DNA of 64,000 nucleotides, from assembly GCA_024867545.1 (NCBI GenBank), contig JANFNE010000025.1:186001-250000 (forward strand). The letters run 5' to 3'. Below, piece by piece: positions 44,002 to 53,651 of this stretch. This DNA comes from Phytopythium helicoides (lineage: Eukaryota > Oomycota > Peronosporomycetes > Pythiales > Pythiaceae). Position numbers and translations under genes: made by a program. The first letter of the stretch is position 1; the number at the start of each line of letters is the position of its first letter. A model generated the notes under the pieces. That model ran no database searches. It worked only from the letters and a program-made list of their open reading frames with translations, and was not told the origin of the DNA.

Positions 44002-44592
44002 TCAAAATGCTCGATTTTCCTCCTCCAGAAAGCGCTCCATCAGCTGTTGGAGCCGAGCGTGCAGACGTGGGTTGTCGCTGTGGCAGCACGACGGCGAATC
44101 GAACGGCGCCAGGACTTCGCCTGCCCCGCCAAATACGCGCAAAGTCTTCTCATCGCGCTCGAAAGGCACAAAATTCTGCCAGCCATTCAAAATCGTTTAG
44201 TCGTGGCCATCATTTTCGCCGCCGTTGTTGACACGCACCTTGTCCAGGAACTGACCGAGCCGCTCCGCTCGACTTGCTACGACCTCGTCACTATCAGTCG
44301 ATCGTGATGGCTTGCAGCTGGCGATCGAGTGCAGCAGCGCCTTGACGGCTGCTTCATTGTCGTCGTCCGCTTCCTCATCGAGCTCAATGCCTCGAATTCC
44401 GTGGCGTAGAAGCATCTTGACGTGCACCTTGCCGTCATCGCCCCCGTGGGCCAGCGCCACGTGCTCGGTCTCTGGGTCGATGGCGAGCAGCACGCCGAAA
44501 GAGAACGAGCTGTCAGCCAGCACCACGCGCACACGAGCGCCAACCATGGCCGCACAGCGCTCAAAAAGATCGAGACGCTCCTCTCGGTCCAT
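44002..44592 (-). CDS. Gemin6-like protein (SMN complex, Sm-fold plus AD domain)
   Basis: Exons 44239-44592 and 44002-44175 on the minus strand, with a 63-base intron that contains an in-frame stop; splicing joins F-L-D-K to N-F-V-P-F and gives 175 residues. Residues about 1-75 look like an Sm/LSm fold (V-R-V-V-L-A-D, S-F-G-V-L-L-A-I-D-P, H-V-A-L-A-H). The C-terminal part matches the Gemin6 AD domain pattern: helix R-A-E-R-L-G-Q-F-L-D-K, V-P-F, T-L-R-V-F-G, P-C/S...C-C-x-S-D-N, L-H-A-R-L-Q-Q-L-M-E. Length matches animal Gemin6. It would act with Gemin7 in loading Sm rings onto snRNAs. Identification rests on pattern and architecture, not on a search. Confidence 0.65.
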
Positions 44593-44734
44593 CTTCGCAG
44601 ATCGATGAAAATGTGTGAATGACAGGGGTTTGTGTGTCAAGATTGTTTTGTTACCAGAAAGCAAAGCTAAGAGATATATGCAAATGCAGGCGCACGCTAC
44701 GCTCGCGTCCATCCATCCAAGCTAACACGCATGC

Positions 44735-47700
44735 CTAGACGGTGCTCGTCGAGTACGGCTTCTCCACCTGCACCCAGAGCGCGATGATGCAAAGACCGAT
44801 GGCGATCGAGATCGAGCCCATAAAGTTACCCTGGTCCATGAGACTCGCGTAGCTCCAGCCAAAGTACTCCTGGATGCTCATACGCACGCTCGGGAAGAGC
44901 GTGACCACAATGTACAGACCCATCAGGACGGCAGCCGTCAGCATTGAGTCACCGTGCGTGTACACGCGGTTGTAGTACGACACAATGTAGCGCACAATCG
45001 CCCAGATGATGCCAAACAGCGTTGCGAAGAACACAAGCACGTTCGGCAGCTCGGCGAGCGAACCGCGGCGAGCATCGCGCTTGTCGTGCCACTTCGACTT
45101 CTTGCCCGTGAACTTCCACACCAAGGCGCCGAGCATAGCCGTCAGGTTCGTGAACGCGTACACGTACGACGCCTCCTGCGAACGAACAACGTCGTTGTTC
45201 TCGACACCGCGGGTAGACATGGCAGCAAGCAGACCCTGGATGATAAGCTTGGGAACAAGCGCGATCAGAACGCGGAGGCCGTTGACGTAGATGGGAGCGT
45301 ATCCCGTGTACAGGAAGTACAGCGTGATGTAGTACAGCAGCACGACCGAGATCGAGCCTAGCGGGTACATGGTCGAGTTGAAGTAGAACACGCGGCGCAT
45401 CATGTTGTTCGGCTTGCGGTACTTGGGGATGGCCACCTGCGGCTTCTTCCACTGCGGGTCGATCACCTTGCTCGTCAGGTTCTTCTTCATGAGAGCCGTC
45501 TGGAACGCACCCTTGGCCCAGCGCTTGCGCTGCGCCATCGCGCCAGCAACCGTGTCCGGGATCAGACCCTCAGCCAGGCGGATGCGCTCGAAAGCCTCAC
45601 CCTCAAAGTCCTTGCGGAAGTACATAGACTTCCAGCCCATGCTCAACAGCTTCTGGCCCGTGTAAATATCCTCCGTCAGCGTGCCGTACTGGATGCCAGC
45701 AATCGAGTCAAGCGCCTCGCGGCGGATGAGCGCGTTGGTACCGGCGAACGACGCACAGTCGTAGCCGTCCTGACCGGTCTGAATAGCATCGTAGAACGTC
45801 GAGTTACGATGGCCGAGCGGGTCGCCCATCTGAAGCTGGATGCAGTCGTGGAAGTACTGAGGCGTCTGCACAAAGCCAACAGCGTTGTCACGAACGTCGT
45901 CAGAGTAGTTGTGCAGCACGGCAACGTTGGCGTCCGTGTCCGAGCGATGCTTGCCGCACTTGCGGCACACGCCGCTCTTGCCAAGCTTCGAGTCACAGTT
46001 CATGCAGCGCAGTTCCTTCTTGGTGGCACGAGTGTCACTCACCGTACCGTTCACCTGGCGACGATGAATGTCGCTGTTAACGTGCATGGCGTTCTCAAAG
46101 CACTCCTTCGAGCAGTAGCTAATGCGCTCCTCCGGGACACCCGCGATCTTGCACGACGCGCAGCACATTTTGGCCACGTTGCTGCAGCCCGTGCAGCAGC
46201 AAGAAAACTTGTTGCGCTGCTGACGGTCCTCATCGTCAAAGAAGAACGGAAGCGTCGCAAGGATGAACTTCGGGTGAGGCTGCATGTCCGTGTTGAGGAG
46301 AAGGACGTAGCGGCCGTTAGCACCCTCGTTGTACAGGCAGTTGTTCACGTTGCCGGCCTTGCCGTAGTGGACAGGAGGCTTCACGCGGCCGACGAAGGTC
46401 ACATGCGGCATTCCCGGGTAGCGGTAGTCGTCACGGAACGAACCGACAGCACAGTCCGCACGGTTGACCACACGCGGACGCGAAGGAGAAGGCAGGTTGG
46501 CCGAAGAGTGCAGCTTGCGCCACGCGTACACCTCCATGTCCTCGTTCGGGTCACACACGCGGTCGTACATGAACTGCGCAACCTCCTGGCGAAGGTCACC
46601 AGACTTCTCGAGCACATCGCGGTTAAGCTCAATGGCCGGCACCGGGTTACCCTTCGTCCACTTGGTCGTGCAGTAGCCATCATCCAGCACATAGATCTGC
46701 AGGAGATGAGGCGGGTACTGGAGGTTCATGCACGCCATAAGCGTGTCAATCGTCTCCTCGGCCGGCTCAGCATAGTGGCAGAGGAGCACATCAATCTTCG
46801 GCCATAACTCATCCGGAACCTTGGGCTCGAACTCGTCAAAGTAGTGGGCACCACGACGCACGGGCTTCCACATACCGAGGTAGTAGAACGAGCCAAGGAA
46901 AAGGCCCAGAATCTCAGCGACAATGAGGGCGAAGAAAGAGACCCACTGCGGGATGGGCGGCGTGTGGAAGCACACAATGTCGTCGACACCTGCGAGCTCC
47001 ATGTACCAGTCGGGAGGCGTGAACCAGCCGTTCATCGGCTCGGTCGAGCACGTGAGCTCGTCCGGCGTGTTGTCGTAAATGTCCTGACACGGCAGCGTGC
47101 GGTTGCCGGCATCACACGGCGCGATGCCAACGACGAACCAGAAGACCAGTCCGAAAATCTCAATCAGACCCGTGAGCAGGAACAGGAAGTAGAGCAGGCG
47201 GTAGGTGAAGATGCCCTTCATGTAGTACTTTCGCACGTTGGGCAGCGACCGCTCGATAATGTTGCCCGAGCCGCAGGCGACGATCGACTCCTCGACGCCC
47301 TCGAACCAGAGGCGGTACTCGTCATCGCTCTCGGGACAGAGCACCCACACACGGCGCTTGGTGATGATCTCAAAGCCGCGGTGGGGCAGGTCGAGGCGCG
47401 CACAAGGACGCAGCTGCAGCGCGTCCTTCAGGTCGATAGCGCCGACGACCAGGTCCGTGTTGCGCGTCGTAAAGTACTGGCGGCACTCGAGGTGGCTCTG
47501 GAAGTAGTAAATCTTGGACTTCTCGAGCGCAAAGTAGCGTCGCTTCCAGCTCTTGTGCATGGGTCCCTTGATGGCGCGCTTGCCCTGCTTGTGCATGTAG
47601 CCGTGCACCGAGATGATGTTGTCCTTCTGGCCGTCAAAGTCGTCGCCGACGGCCGAGGACACGTCCATGGCGGGCTCGTGGGGGCCCTGCGGGTCGAAGT

Positions 47701-47860
47701 AGCCCTCCTGCGGGCCGACCGGCCGGCCCTCGGGGCGCCGCGCGATCTCGGCCTCCCCAGGAGCGCGCGCGTCCGCCAAGGCCGACGGCGTCGCGTACAG
47801 CGCGTAGTCATCGCCGTCCTTGCCGAGCGGCCGCGGCTGCGAGCCCTCGCCGCCGAACAT
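44735..47860 (-). CDS. Cellulose synthase with N-terminal PH domain (copy 1)
   Basis: Intronless, 1,041 residues from the first ATG at 47860; the open frame extends to 47896 without an ATG. Order: acidic N-terminus; PH domain at about 80-190 (M-H-K-Q-G-K-R-A-I-K-G...F-A-L-E-K-S-K-I-Y-Y-F); two membrane helices; GT2 catalytic region with D-D-G-Y-C, L-N-T-D-M-Q-P-H-P-K-F (DxD), L-T-E-D-I-Y-T-G (TED) and Q-R-K-R-W (QxxRW); then about six membrane helices. A Cys-rich insert with C-x2-C pairs lies between the DxD and TED motifs. The enzyme polymerises UDP-glucose into cellulose at the plasma membrane. In oomycetes the PH domain marks the CesA1/2/4 type. A close paralogue follows on the same strand. 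Confidence 0.92.
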   Translation of the reverse strand: MFGGEGSQPRPLGKDGDDYALYATPSALADARAPGEAEIARRPEGRPVGPQEGYFDPQGPHEPAMDVSSAVGDDFDGQKDNIISVHGYMHKQGKRAIKGPMHKSWKRRYFALEKSKIYYFQSHLECRQYFTTRNTDLVVGAIDLKDALQLRPCARLDLPHRGFEIITKRRVWVLCPESDDEYRLWFEGVEESIVACGSGNIIERSLPNVRKYYMKGIFTYRLLYFLFLLTGLIEIFGLVFWFVVGIAPCDAGNRTLPCQDIYDNTPDELTCSTEPMNGWFTPPDWYMELAGVDDIVCFHTPPIPQWVSFFALIVAEILGLFLGSFYYLGMWKPVRRGAHYFDEFEPKVPDELWPKIDVLLCHYAEPAEETIDTLMACMNLQYPPHLLQIYVLDDGYCTTKWTKGNPVPAIELNRDVLEKSGDLRQEVAQFMYDRVCDPNEDMEVYAWRKLHSSANLPSPSRPRVVNRADCAVGSFRDDYRYPGMPHVTFVGRVKPPVHYGKAGNVNNCLYNEGANGRYVLLLNTDMQPHPKFILATLPFFFDDEDRQQRNKFSCCCTGCSNVAKMCCASCKIAGVPEERISYCSKECFENAMHVNSDIHRRQVNGTVSDTRATKKELRCMNCDSKLGKSGVCRKCGKHRSDTDANVAVLHNYSDDVRDNAVGFVQTPQYFHDCIQLQMGDPLGHRNSTFYDAIQTGQDGYDCASFAGTNALIRREALDSIAGIQYGTLTEDIYTGQKLLSMGWKSMYFRKDFEGEAFERIRLAEGLIPDTVAGAMAQRKRWAKGAFQTALMKKNLTSKVIDPQWKKPQVAIPKYRKPNNMMRRVFYFNSTMYPLGSISVVLLYYITLYFLYTGYAPIYVNGLRVLIALVPKLIIQGLLAAMSTRGVENNDVVRSQEASYVYAFTNLTAMLGALVWKFTGKKSKWHDKRDARRGSLAELPNVLVFFATLFGIIWAIVRYIVSYYNRVYTHGDSMLTAAVLMGLYIVVTLFPSVRMSIQEYFGWSYASLMDQGNFMGSISIAIGLCIIALWVQVEKPYSTSTV

Positions 47861-48940
47861 GGTAGAGAACTGTCTGCCGCCTGTCTCGGCGTTCACGAGG
47901 CCGTAACGTGGTCAGTTTTCGGCCGTTCGCGCCGGGAAAGCCGCCCACACGCACCTCGGAGAGCGGGGGACAGACGTACTACGCGCGCGTAGTGAGCGGC
48001 GCGCGCCTTCTCAAGGAGTGGCCGCCTGCAGGTCGAGGAGGCGGAGGCGAACTGCCCGCGGGGGTTTCCGCCGCGCCTTGCTTTGCGTTGTGAACGGTCC
48101 GCCCGATAGAAAACCCGCGAGCGCGCAACAGCCGCGCGCCCATTGGTGGAAAATAAATGATATGCACCAATCGCGGATCGCGAGCGTCTTGTGGGTCCGA
48201 CTCACGAGGGCATGGGGAGAAACGGGACATGGGAGGGCTAGGGCGGGCGGATCCACTTACAAACGCCAAGAGGTTTTTTACCGCTCGGTCGTCCGCTGCG
48301 CTCCGGCCGCGCTGAAATTTTCGGCCACTTGGGTGCTGCTGTGCTCCATGTCGCGACTGGATACTTGAGGTGTGCTACACCATTGCGATCGCCATCTCGT
48401 CTGATATCACGCACCGAGCAGCTGGGGAGGGCAGTGGGTACAGTTGGCCGCTCCACTTGACCGCGCAATAGGATATCATCGGAGGCGAGTGGGTGCGAAC
48501 CATTTGGAAGATGTGGGGCTTTCTTTCATGGAGCGTGCGTGCATGGAGAGAGGGAATTACTACCGTAGACGAAAGAGTCCTCTCACACCTCACACATGAC
48601 GCTGCCCGGATTGATGGAACAGCCAATGGATTTCATGGATCCTGAAGTTTTTCGTTTCGGTTGGTGGCGACTGGTGGTCGAGTCCAACATGGGGTGGCGC
48701 CGCTTGGAGGCGAAACCGCCTTCGGAATTCGTGCTTGGATAGCTTCAGCGATCCAATAATGCTGCATGGTCTCCATAAGAGATACACATGCAAGTGACGG
48801 TTGTTGAAAAGACTACACCGAGGCAGAAGTACAAGATTGGATGTTTACTGCGGTTAATGAAAAAGAAGAGAGAAAACCAATGCATTGCTGTCGAGGCGCT
48901 CACACTCAAGTTGAGCGCCCCACCACTACGCCACAGAGCC
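47861..48940. other. Intergenic region between the two cellulose synthase genes
   Basis: About 1.1 kb. It holds the 5' flank of copy 1 and the 3' flank of copy 2. No gene, repeat or RNA feature recognised. Confidence 0.6.
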
Positions 48941-51900
48941 TTAGAACGGGTTGGACGTGGGCTCTTCGATCCAGACCCAGAGCGTGATAAACACGAGGCC
49001 GAACGCGATGAGGATCGAACCGAAAAAGTTGCCCTGGTCCGACAGGCTCGAGTAGCTCCAGCCAAAGTACTCCTGGATGCTCATACGCACGCTCGGAGCA
49101 AGCTTCACGACGAGGAACAGACCCATCATGAGACTCGCAAAGAGCAGCGACGCGCCGTGCGACGTCATGGCGCTGTTGTAGCCGGCGAGGAAGCGCACAA
49201 CAGCCCAGACAACGCCCACGAACGAGGCGAAGAACACCAGCACGTTCGGCAGCTCCGAGAAAGAGCTGCGCGACGCACCACCCGTGTTGAACCACTTGGG
49301 CTCGTTACCGGTGATCTTCCACCACAGTGCTTCCAACACGGCCGTGCAGTTGGTGAACGCGTACGCGAACCACACCTCCTGCGAACGCACGACATCCAGG
49401 TTGTCGACGGTACGGTTACTCAGAGCAGAGAGCACACCCTGGATCAGAAGCTTCGGCACCAGCGCATACACGAGGCGAGGTCCAGCCATGTAGATCGGGG
49501 CGTAGCCAGAGAACAGGAAGTAGATCGTGATGTAGTAGAACATGATGGCCGAGATCGAGCCGAGCGGGTACAGCGTCGAGTTGATGTAGAACACGCGGCG
49601 CATAAAGTGGTTCGGCTTGCGGTACGACGGCACCTGCACTTCCGGCATCTTCCACTCCGGGTCCAGGAACTTGCTGTTGTCCTTCTTCATGAGCGCGATC
49701 TGGAAGTTACCCTTAGCCCAACGCTTACGCTGAGCCAGAGAGGCAGACACCGAGTCAGGAATGAGACCCTCCGCAAGACGGATACGCTCGTTCTTCTCGC
49801 CCTCAAAGTCCTTGCGGAAGTACTGCGCCTTCCAGCCCATCGAGCACAGCACCTGACCAGTGTAGCAATCCTCAGTAAGACTGCCGTACTGGATGCCGCC
49901 AATCGAGTCAAGAGCTTCACGACGGAACATAGCGTTGGTACCGGCGAACGACGCACAGTCGTAGCCATCCTGACCGGTCTGAATAGCATCGTAGAAGGTA
50001 GCGTTACGATGGCCGAGCGGGTCACCCATCTGCAGCTGCACGGAGTCACGGAAGAACTGAGGAGTTTGCACGAAAGCAACAGCGTTGTCGCGAACATCGT
50101 CCGAGTACGTGTGCAGCGTCGACACTTCTTCGTCGTCATCGTCGGTCTGACCGCCCTTGCGAGGGTTGCACTTGCGGCACACTCCGCTCTTGCCAAGCTT
50201 CGAGTCACAGTTCATGCAGCGCAGCTCCTTCTTGCTCGGGCGAGTGTCGCTCACCGTACCGTTGACCTGGCGACGGTGGACGTCGCTCTGCACGTGCATA
50301 GCGTTCTCAAAGCATTCCTTGGAGCAGTAACTGATGCGCTCCTCCGGAACACCCGCGATCTTGCACGAGGCACAGCAGAGCTTGGCAACGGCATTGCAGC
50401 CAATACCGCAGCACAAGTACTTGGTCTTGTCCTGACGGTCCTCGTCGTCAAAGAAGAACGGAAGCGTCGCAAGGATGAACTTCGGGTGAGGCTGCATGTC
50501 CGTGTCGAGAATGATCAGGTAGCGGCCGTTCGCACCCTCGTTGTACAAGATGTTGTTAATGTTACCGGCCTTGGAGTAGTGGACCTCGGGCTTCACACGA
50601 CCGACGAACGTGACGTGCGGCAGACCGGGGTAGCGGTAGTCATCACGGAACGAGCCGACAGCACAGTCCGCACGGTTCACAACCTTCGGGCGTGAAGGCG
50701 TCGGAAGGTTTGCCGAAGAGTGCAGCTTGCGCCACGCGTACACCTCCATGTCCTCGTTCGGGTCACACACACGGTCGTACATGAACTGCGCAACCTCCTG
50801 ACGAAGATCACCGGCCGTCTCAAGAATACCCTTGTTCAGCTCGATCGTTGGGACCGGGTTGCCCTTGGTGTACTTGGCCTTGCAGTAGCCATCGTCCAGC
50901 ACGTAAATTTGCAGAAGATGAGGAGGGTACTGGAGGTTCATGCACGCCATGAGCGTGTCGATGGCCTCCTCGGCCGGCTCGGAGTAATGGCACAACAGGA
51001 TGTCCACCTTGGGCCAAAGCTCGTCCGGAACCTTGGGCTCGAACTCGTCAAAGTACTGCGCACCGCGACGAACGGGCTTCCACATACCAAGGTAGTAGAG
51101 CACACCGAGCGAGAAACTCAGCAATTCGGCGAACAGGAAGGCAAAGTACGAAACCCACTGAGCGATCGGCGGGTCACGCCAACACACGACCTTGTCGACA
51201 TCGGCGATCTTGAGGTACCAGTCAGGAGGCGTAAACCAGCCGCTGAACGGTGTGGAGCGGCAGCTCAGGTCCTCGAGCGACTGGCTGAGAATCGTGTCGC
51301 AGTCAATGGCAGCACGTGCCGAGTCGCAGGGCTCGAGGCCGATGACGAACCAAAAGACGATGGCGAGCAGCTCAACAATACCAGCAATCAGGAACAGGAA
51401 GTAGAAGATGTGGTAGGTCTGGTTGCCCTTCATGTGGTACTTTCGCACGTTGGGGAGCTTGCGCTCGATAATGTTGCCAGCACCGTTGGAGACGACGGCG
51501 TGCTCGACGCCCTGGAACCACATGCGGTACTCCTCGTCCGTCTCGGGACAAAGCACCCACACACGGCGCTTGGTGTGCACCTCAAAACCCTTGTGGGGCA
51601 GATCGAGACGTGCACACGGTCGCAGCTGCAGCGCGTCCTTGAGCTCGATGGCGCCGACGACCAGGTCGGCGTTACGCGTCGTGAAGTACTGTCGGCACTC
51701 GAGGTGCGAGTGGAAGTAGTAGATCTTGGCCTTCTCGAGCGCGAAGTAGCGGCGCTTCCAGCTCTTGTGGATGGGGCCCTTGATCGTGCGCTTGCCCTGC
51801 TTGTGCATGTAGCCGTGCACCGAGATGATGTTGTCGCGCATCTGGCCCACGCCCACGGCCTCCGACATGTTGACCGGCGGCAGCGGCGGCGCGCGCGGGT

Positions 51901-52018
51901 CGTTGTAGCCCGCCTGCGCCGCCGCCGGCCGGCCCTCCACGACGCGGAACTGGTCCCCGTCGCGCGAGATCTCGGCGTCCCCCATGTACTCGAATCCGCC
52001 GCCCTTGTCGCCGTACAT
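48941..52018 (-). CDS. Cellulose synthase with N-terminal PH domain (copy 2)
   Basis: Intronless, 1,025 residues. The same architecture as copy 1: PH domain at about 65-175, two membrane helices, GT2 core with D-D-G-Y-C, L-D-T-D-M-Q-P-H-P-K-F, L-T-E-D-C-Y-T-G and Q-R-K-R-W, and a C-terminal membrane block. The Cys-rich insert is conserved almost exactly. It differs by an acidic D-D-D-E-E run after the insert and by divergent N- and C-termini. The tandem orientation and similar lengths suggest an old duplication. Both may enter one cellulose synthase complex; this is inference from the family. Confidence 0.92.
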   Translation of the reverse strand: MYGDKGGGFEYMGDAEISRDGDQFRVVEGRPAAAQAGYNDPRAPPLPPVNMSEAVGVGQMRDNIISVHGYMHKQGKRTIKGPIHKSWKRRYFALEKAKIYYFHSHLECRQYFTTRNADLVVGAIELKDALQLRPCARLDLPHKGFEVHTKRRVWVLCPETDEEYRMWFQGVEHAVVSNGAGNIIERKLPNVRKYHMKGNQTYHIFYFLFLIAGIVELLAIVFWFVIGLEPCDSARAAIDCDTILSQSLEDLSCRSTPFSGWFTPPDWYLKIADVDKVVCWRDPPIAQWVSYFAFLFAELLSFSLGVLYYLGMWKPVRRGAQYFDEFEPKVPDELWPKVDILLCHYSEPAEEAIDTLMACMNLQYPPHLLQIYVLDDGYCKAKYTKGNPVPTIELNKGILETAGDLRQEVAQFMYDRVCDPNEDMEVYAWRKLHSSANLPTPSRPKVVNRADCAVGSFRDDYRYPGLPHVTFVGRVKPEVHYSKAGNINNILYNEGANGRYLIILDTDMQPHPKFILATLPFFFDDEDRQDKTKYLCCGIGCNAVAKLCCASCKIAGVPEERISYCSKECFENAMHVQSDVHRRQVNGTVSDTRPSKKELRCMNCDSKLGKSGVCRKCNPRKGGQTDDDDEEVSTLHTYSDDVRDNAVAFVQTPQFFRDSVQLQMGDPLGHRNATFYDAIQTGQDGYDCASFAGTNAMFRREALDSIGGIQYGSLTEDCYTGQVLCSMGWKAQYFRKDFEGEKNERIRLAEGLIPDSVSASLAQRKRWAKGNFQIALMKKDNSKFLDPEWKMPEVQVPSYRKPNHFMRRVFYINSTLYPLGSISAIMFYYITIYFLFSGYAPIYMAGPRLVYALVPKLLIQGVLSALSNRTVDNLDVVRSQEVWFAYAFTNCTAVLEALWWKITGNEPKWFNTGGASRSSFSELPNVLVFFASFVGVVWAVVRFLAGYNSAMTSHGASLLFASLMMGLFLVVKLAPSVRMSIQEYFGWSYSSLSDQGNFFGSILIAFGLVFITLWVWIEEPTSNPF

Positions 52019-53651
52019 GGCCCTCCAGCAGCGAGCGAGCGCGCGAGGCCGCCTGTCCTAATGGTCCGCCGCCAAGAGGGAAAGTGAAGGCGGAAGCGAA
52101 AGAGAGCGAGCGCGCTTCGGCTGCGGTCCACTATGGGCTAGAAGGGGGGGAAACCGCTATGGTATACAACAAACAAGTCCAATCCACGACGCGACGCATG
52201 GCACCCGAAACGACCCCAGAGAAAAAACCTCGCGGCAAGGGGGCGAATGTATTGGAAACTGTAAGTGGACAAGAAAGGGATAGGGGTGGCGGATCCGCTG
52301 CCCCTACCCCGTATATGTTTATGAAGGCTATTTCACATGCGGCACAGGAAATGCGTTTCTATAGGTCCGTAAACATCACAGACGGCTTCGAGAGCCTCAC
52401 ATTTTGTTCAAAAATTTTGAGGTCGGTGAGCCCATCTCGAAGCGGGTTCGGTATCATGACCATCTGAGCTTGACCCCAGTATGGTATATGACAATCAAGT
52501 AGAAAAACTGAAATGACTTTTCAGTCCTCCCTCTCCCACTTTTGTGAAAATCCGGGCGAAAATGATGCACAGCGCCATCGAGGTGCCAACGCGATCCAAG
52601 CCACGCCCCAAGTGCTCCAAGCCGTGCGACTCGTCGTCGCCGTCGTCGTCCGTCTGGTGATGTATGAGATGGCGACGCGAAGACCATGCTAGCGTCTGTA
52701 ACTCCGCCATCTGAAGCAAAAAATTGCTCGCCGGTACCGTACCGTACCGTAGAAAGAAAGTAGGTGGCACGCTTGAAATGCCAATGGCTGCTTTTTCGCT
52801 GTACGCGTGGTGCTCGGTGGGTTCAGATTTTGGACCCACTCGTTTCGCCACGGACAAACTGCAGCCAGTGGCTCGCCGTGACTTGCTCCGGCCTCGGCGT
52901 CACTTCCCCACGCAACCGCGGAAAGCCACGTCCGAAATCATCATGAACCCATCACATGATATCCAAACGGTTCAGACTTCAGGAACAGGAATTTTCAGTC
53001 TGGTCTAGGCGAAAGATGCCAGCGAAAATCAAGGCGGTCTCACTGCGTCGCCAGTGTGAGCTCGCTCTCAAGCGCTGAGTAGCAGCTTTGGCCACGTAGA
53101 GAGAGAGAGATTGAAGCGATGAGTAACGCGAGCAGGGACAACAAGCTACTCACGGTAACTCAACAAATTGCTTCAGCTCGACGGCGAGGACTGCCCGAAC
53201 GACCAACGATTCCTGCTCATGACGCCACCACCCCGAGGTGAGTCCACAATGTGTGCATTCGCTTCACGAGCCAAGTGCCTCCACAACCCGACACTCGACG
53301 CCAGCAGCTTCTCGATGGCAGCGACTTTCTCCAGACTGCAGTTGTTGACCACGAGCTCGACCATTAGAAATGCTCCGTCACCTTGCACCAACATCTTCCC
53401 TCAGCGTGCCACGTCCACAGGTCGGCACCACCAACGTCGCCACAACAGCCCCGCCGCGATCACGACGCGAGGTTGCCTCATTGCCGCCCAAACTGCACTC
53501 ATCTTTCTGGGTCGCACCACTTTATCCTTCTCCGCACGCGATAGGCTACAAATACATATCCATTTTCCTCCAATCATAAATAGACAAATGTTACTTTTCC
53601 CCCCCTCCCGATCCAGATCGAGACAGGCGGTGACCGCGGGCGACGGCGACC
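52019..53651. other. Intergenic region between cellulose synthase 2 and SEC23
   Basis: About 1.6 kb between divergent genes, the longest gene-free stretch. It includes a run of tandem GTACC units near 52733-52751. A minus-strand frame at 53173-53394 reads protein-like (N-N-C-S-L-E-K-V-A-A-I-E-K-L-L) but no gene model could be closed. Presumed promoters lie at both ends. Confidence 0.5.

Noticed and set aside
45809..46807. Long plus-strand open frames opposite both cellulose synthases (also around 46844-47992 and 48788-50695)
   Set aside because: They are antisense to strongly supported genes and are Arg/His/Val-rich, as expected from the codon bias of the other strand.
53173..53394. Minus-strand frame of 73 residues with protein-like composition
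   Set aside because: The sequence reads plausibly, but the upstream frame has stops and no splice model with a start codon could be closed, so it is mentioned only in the intergenic entry.
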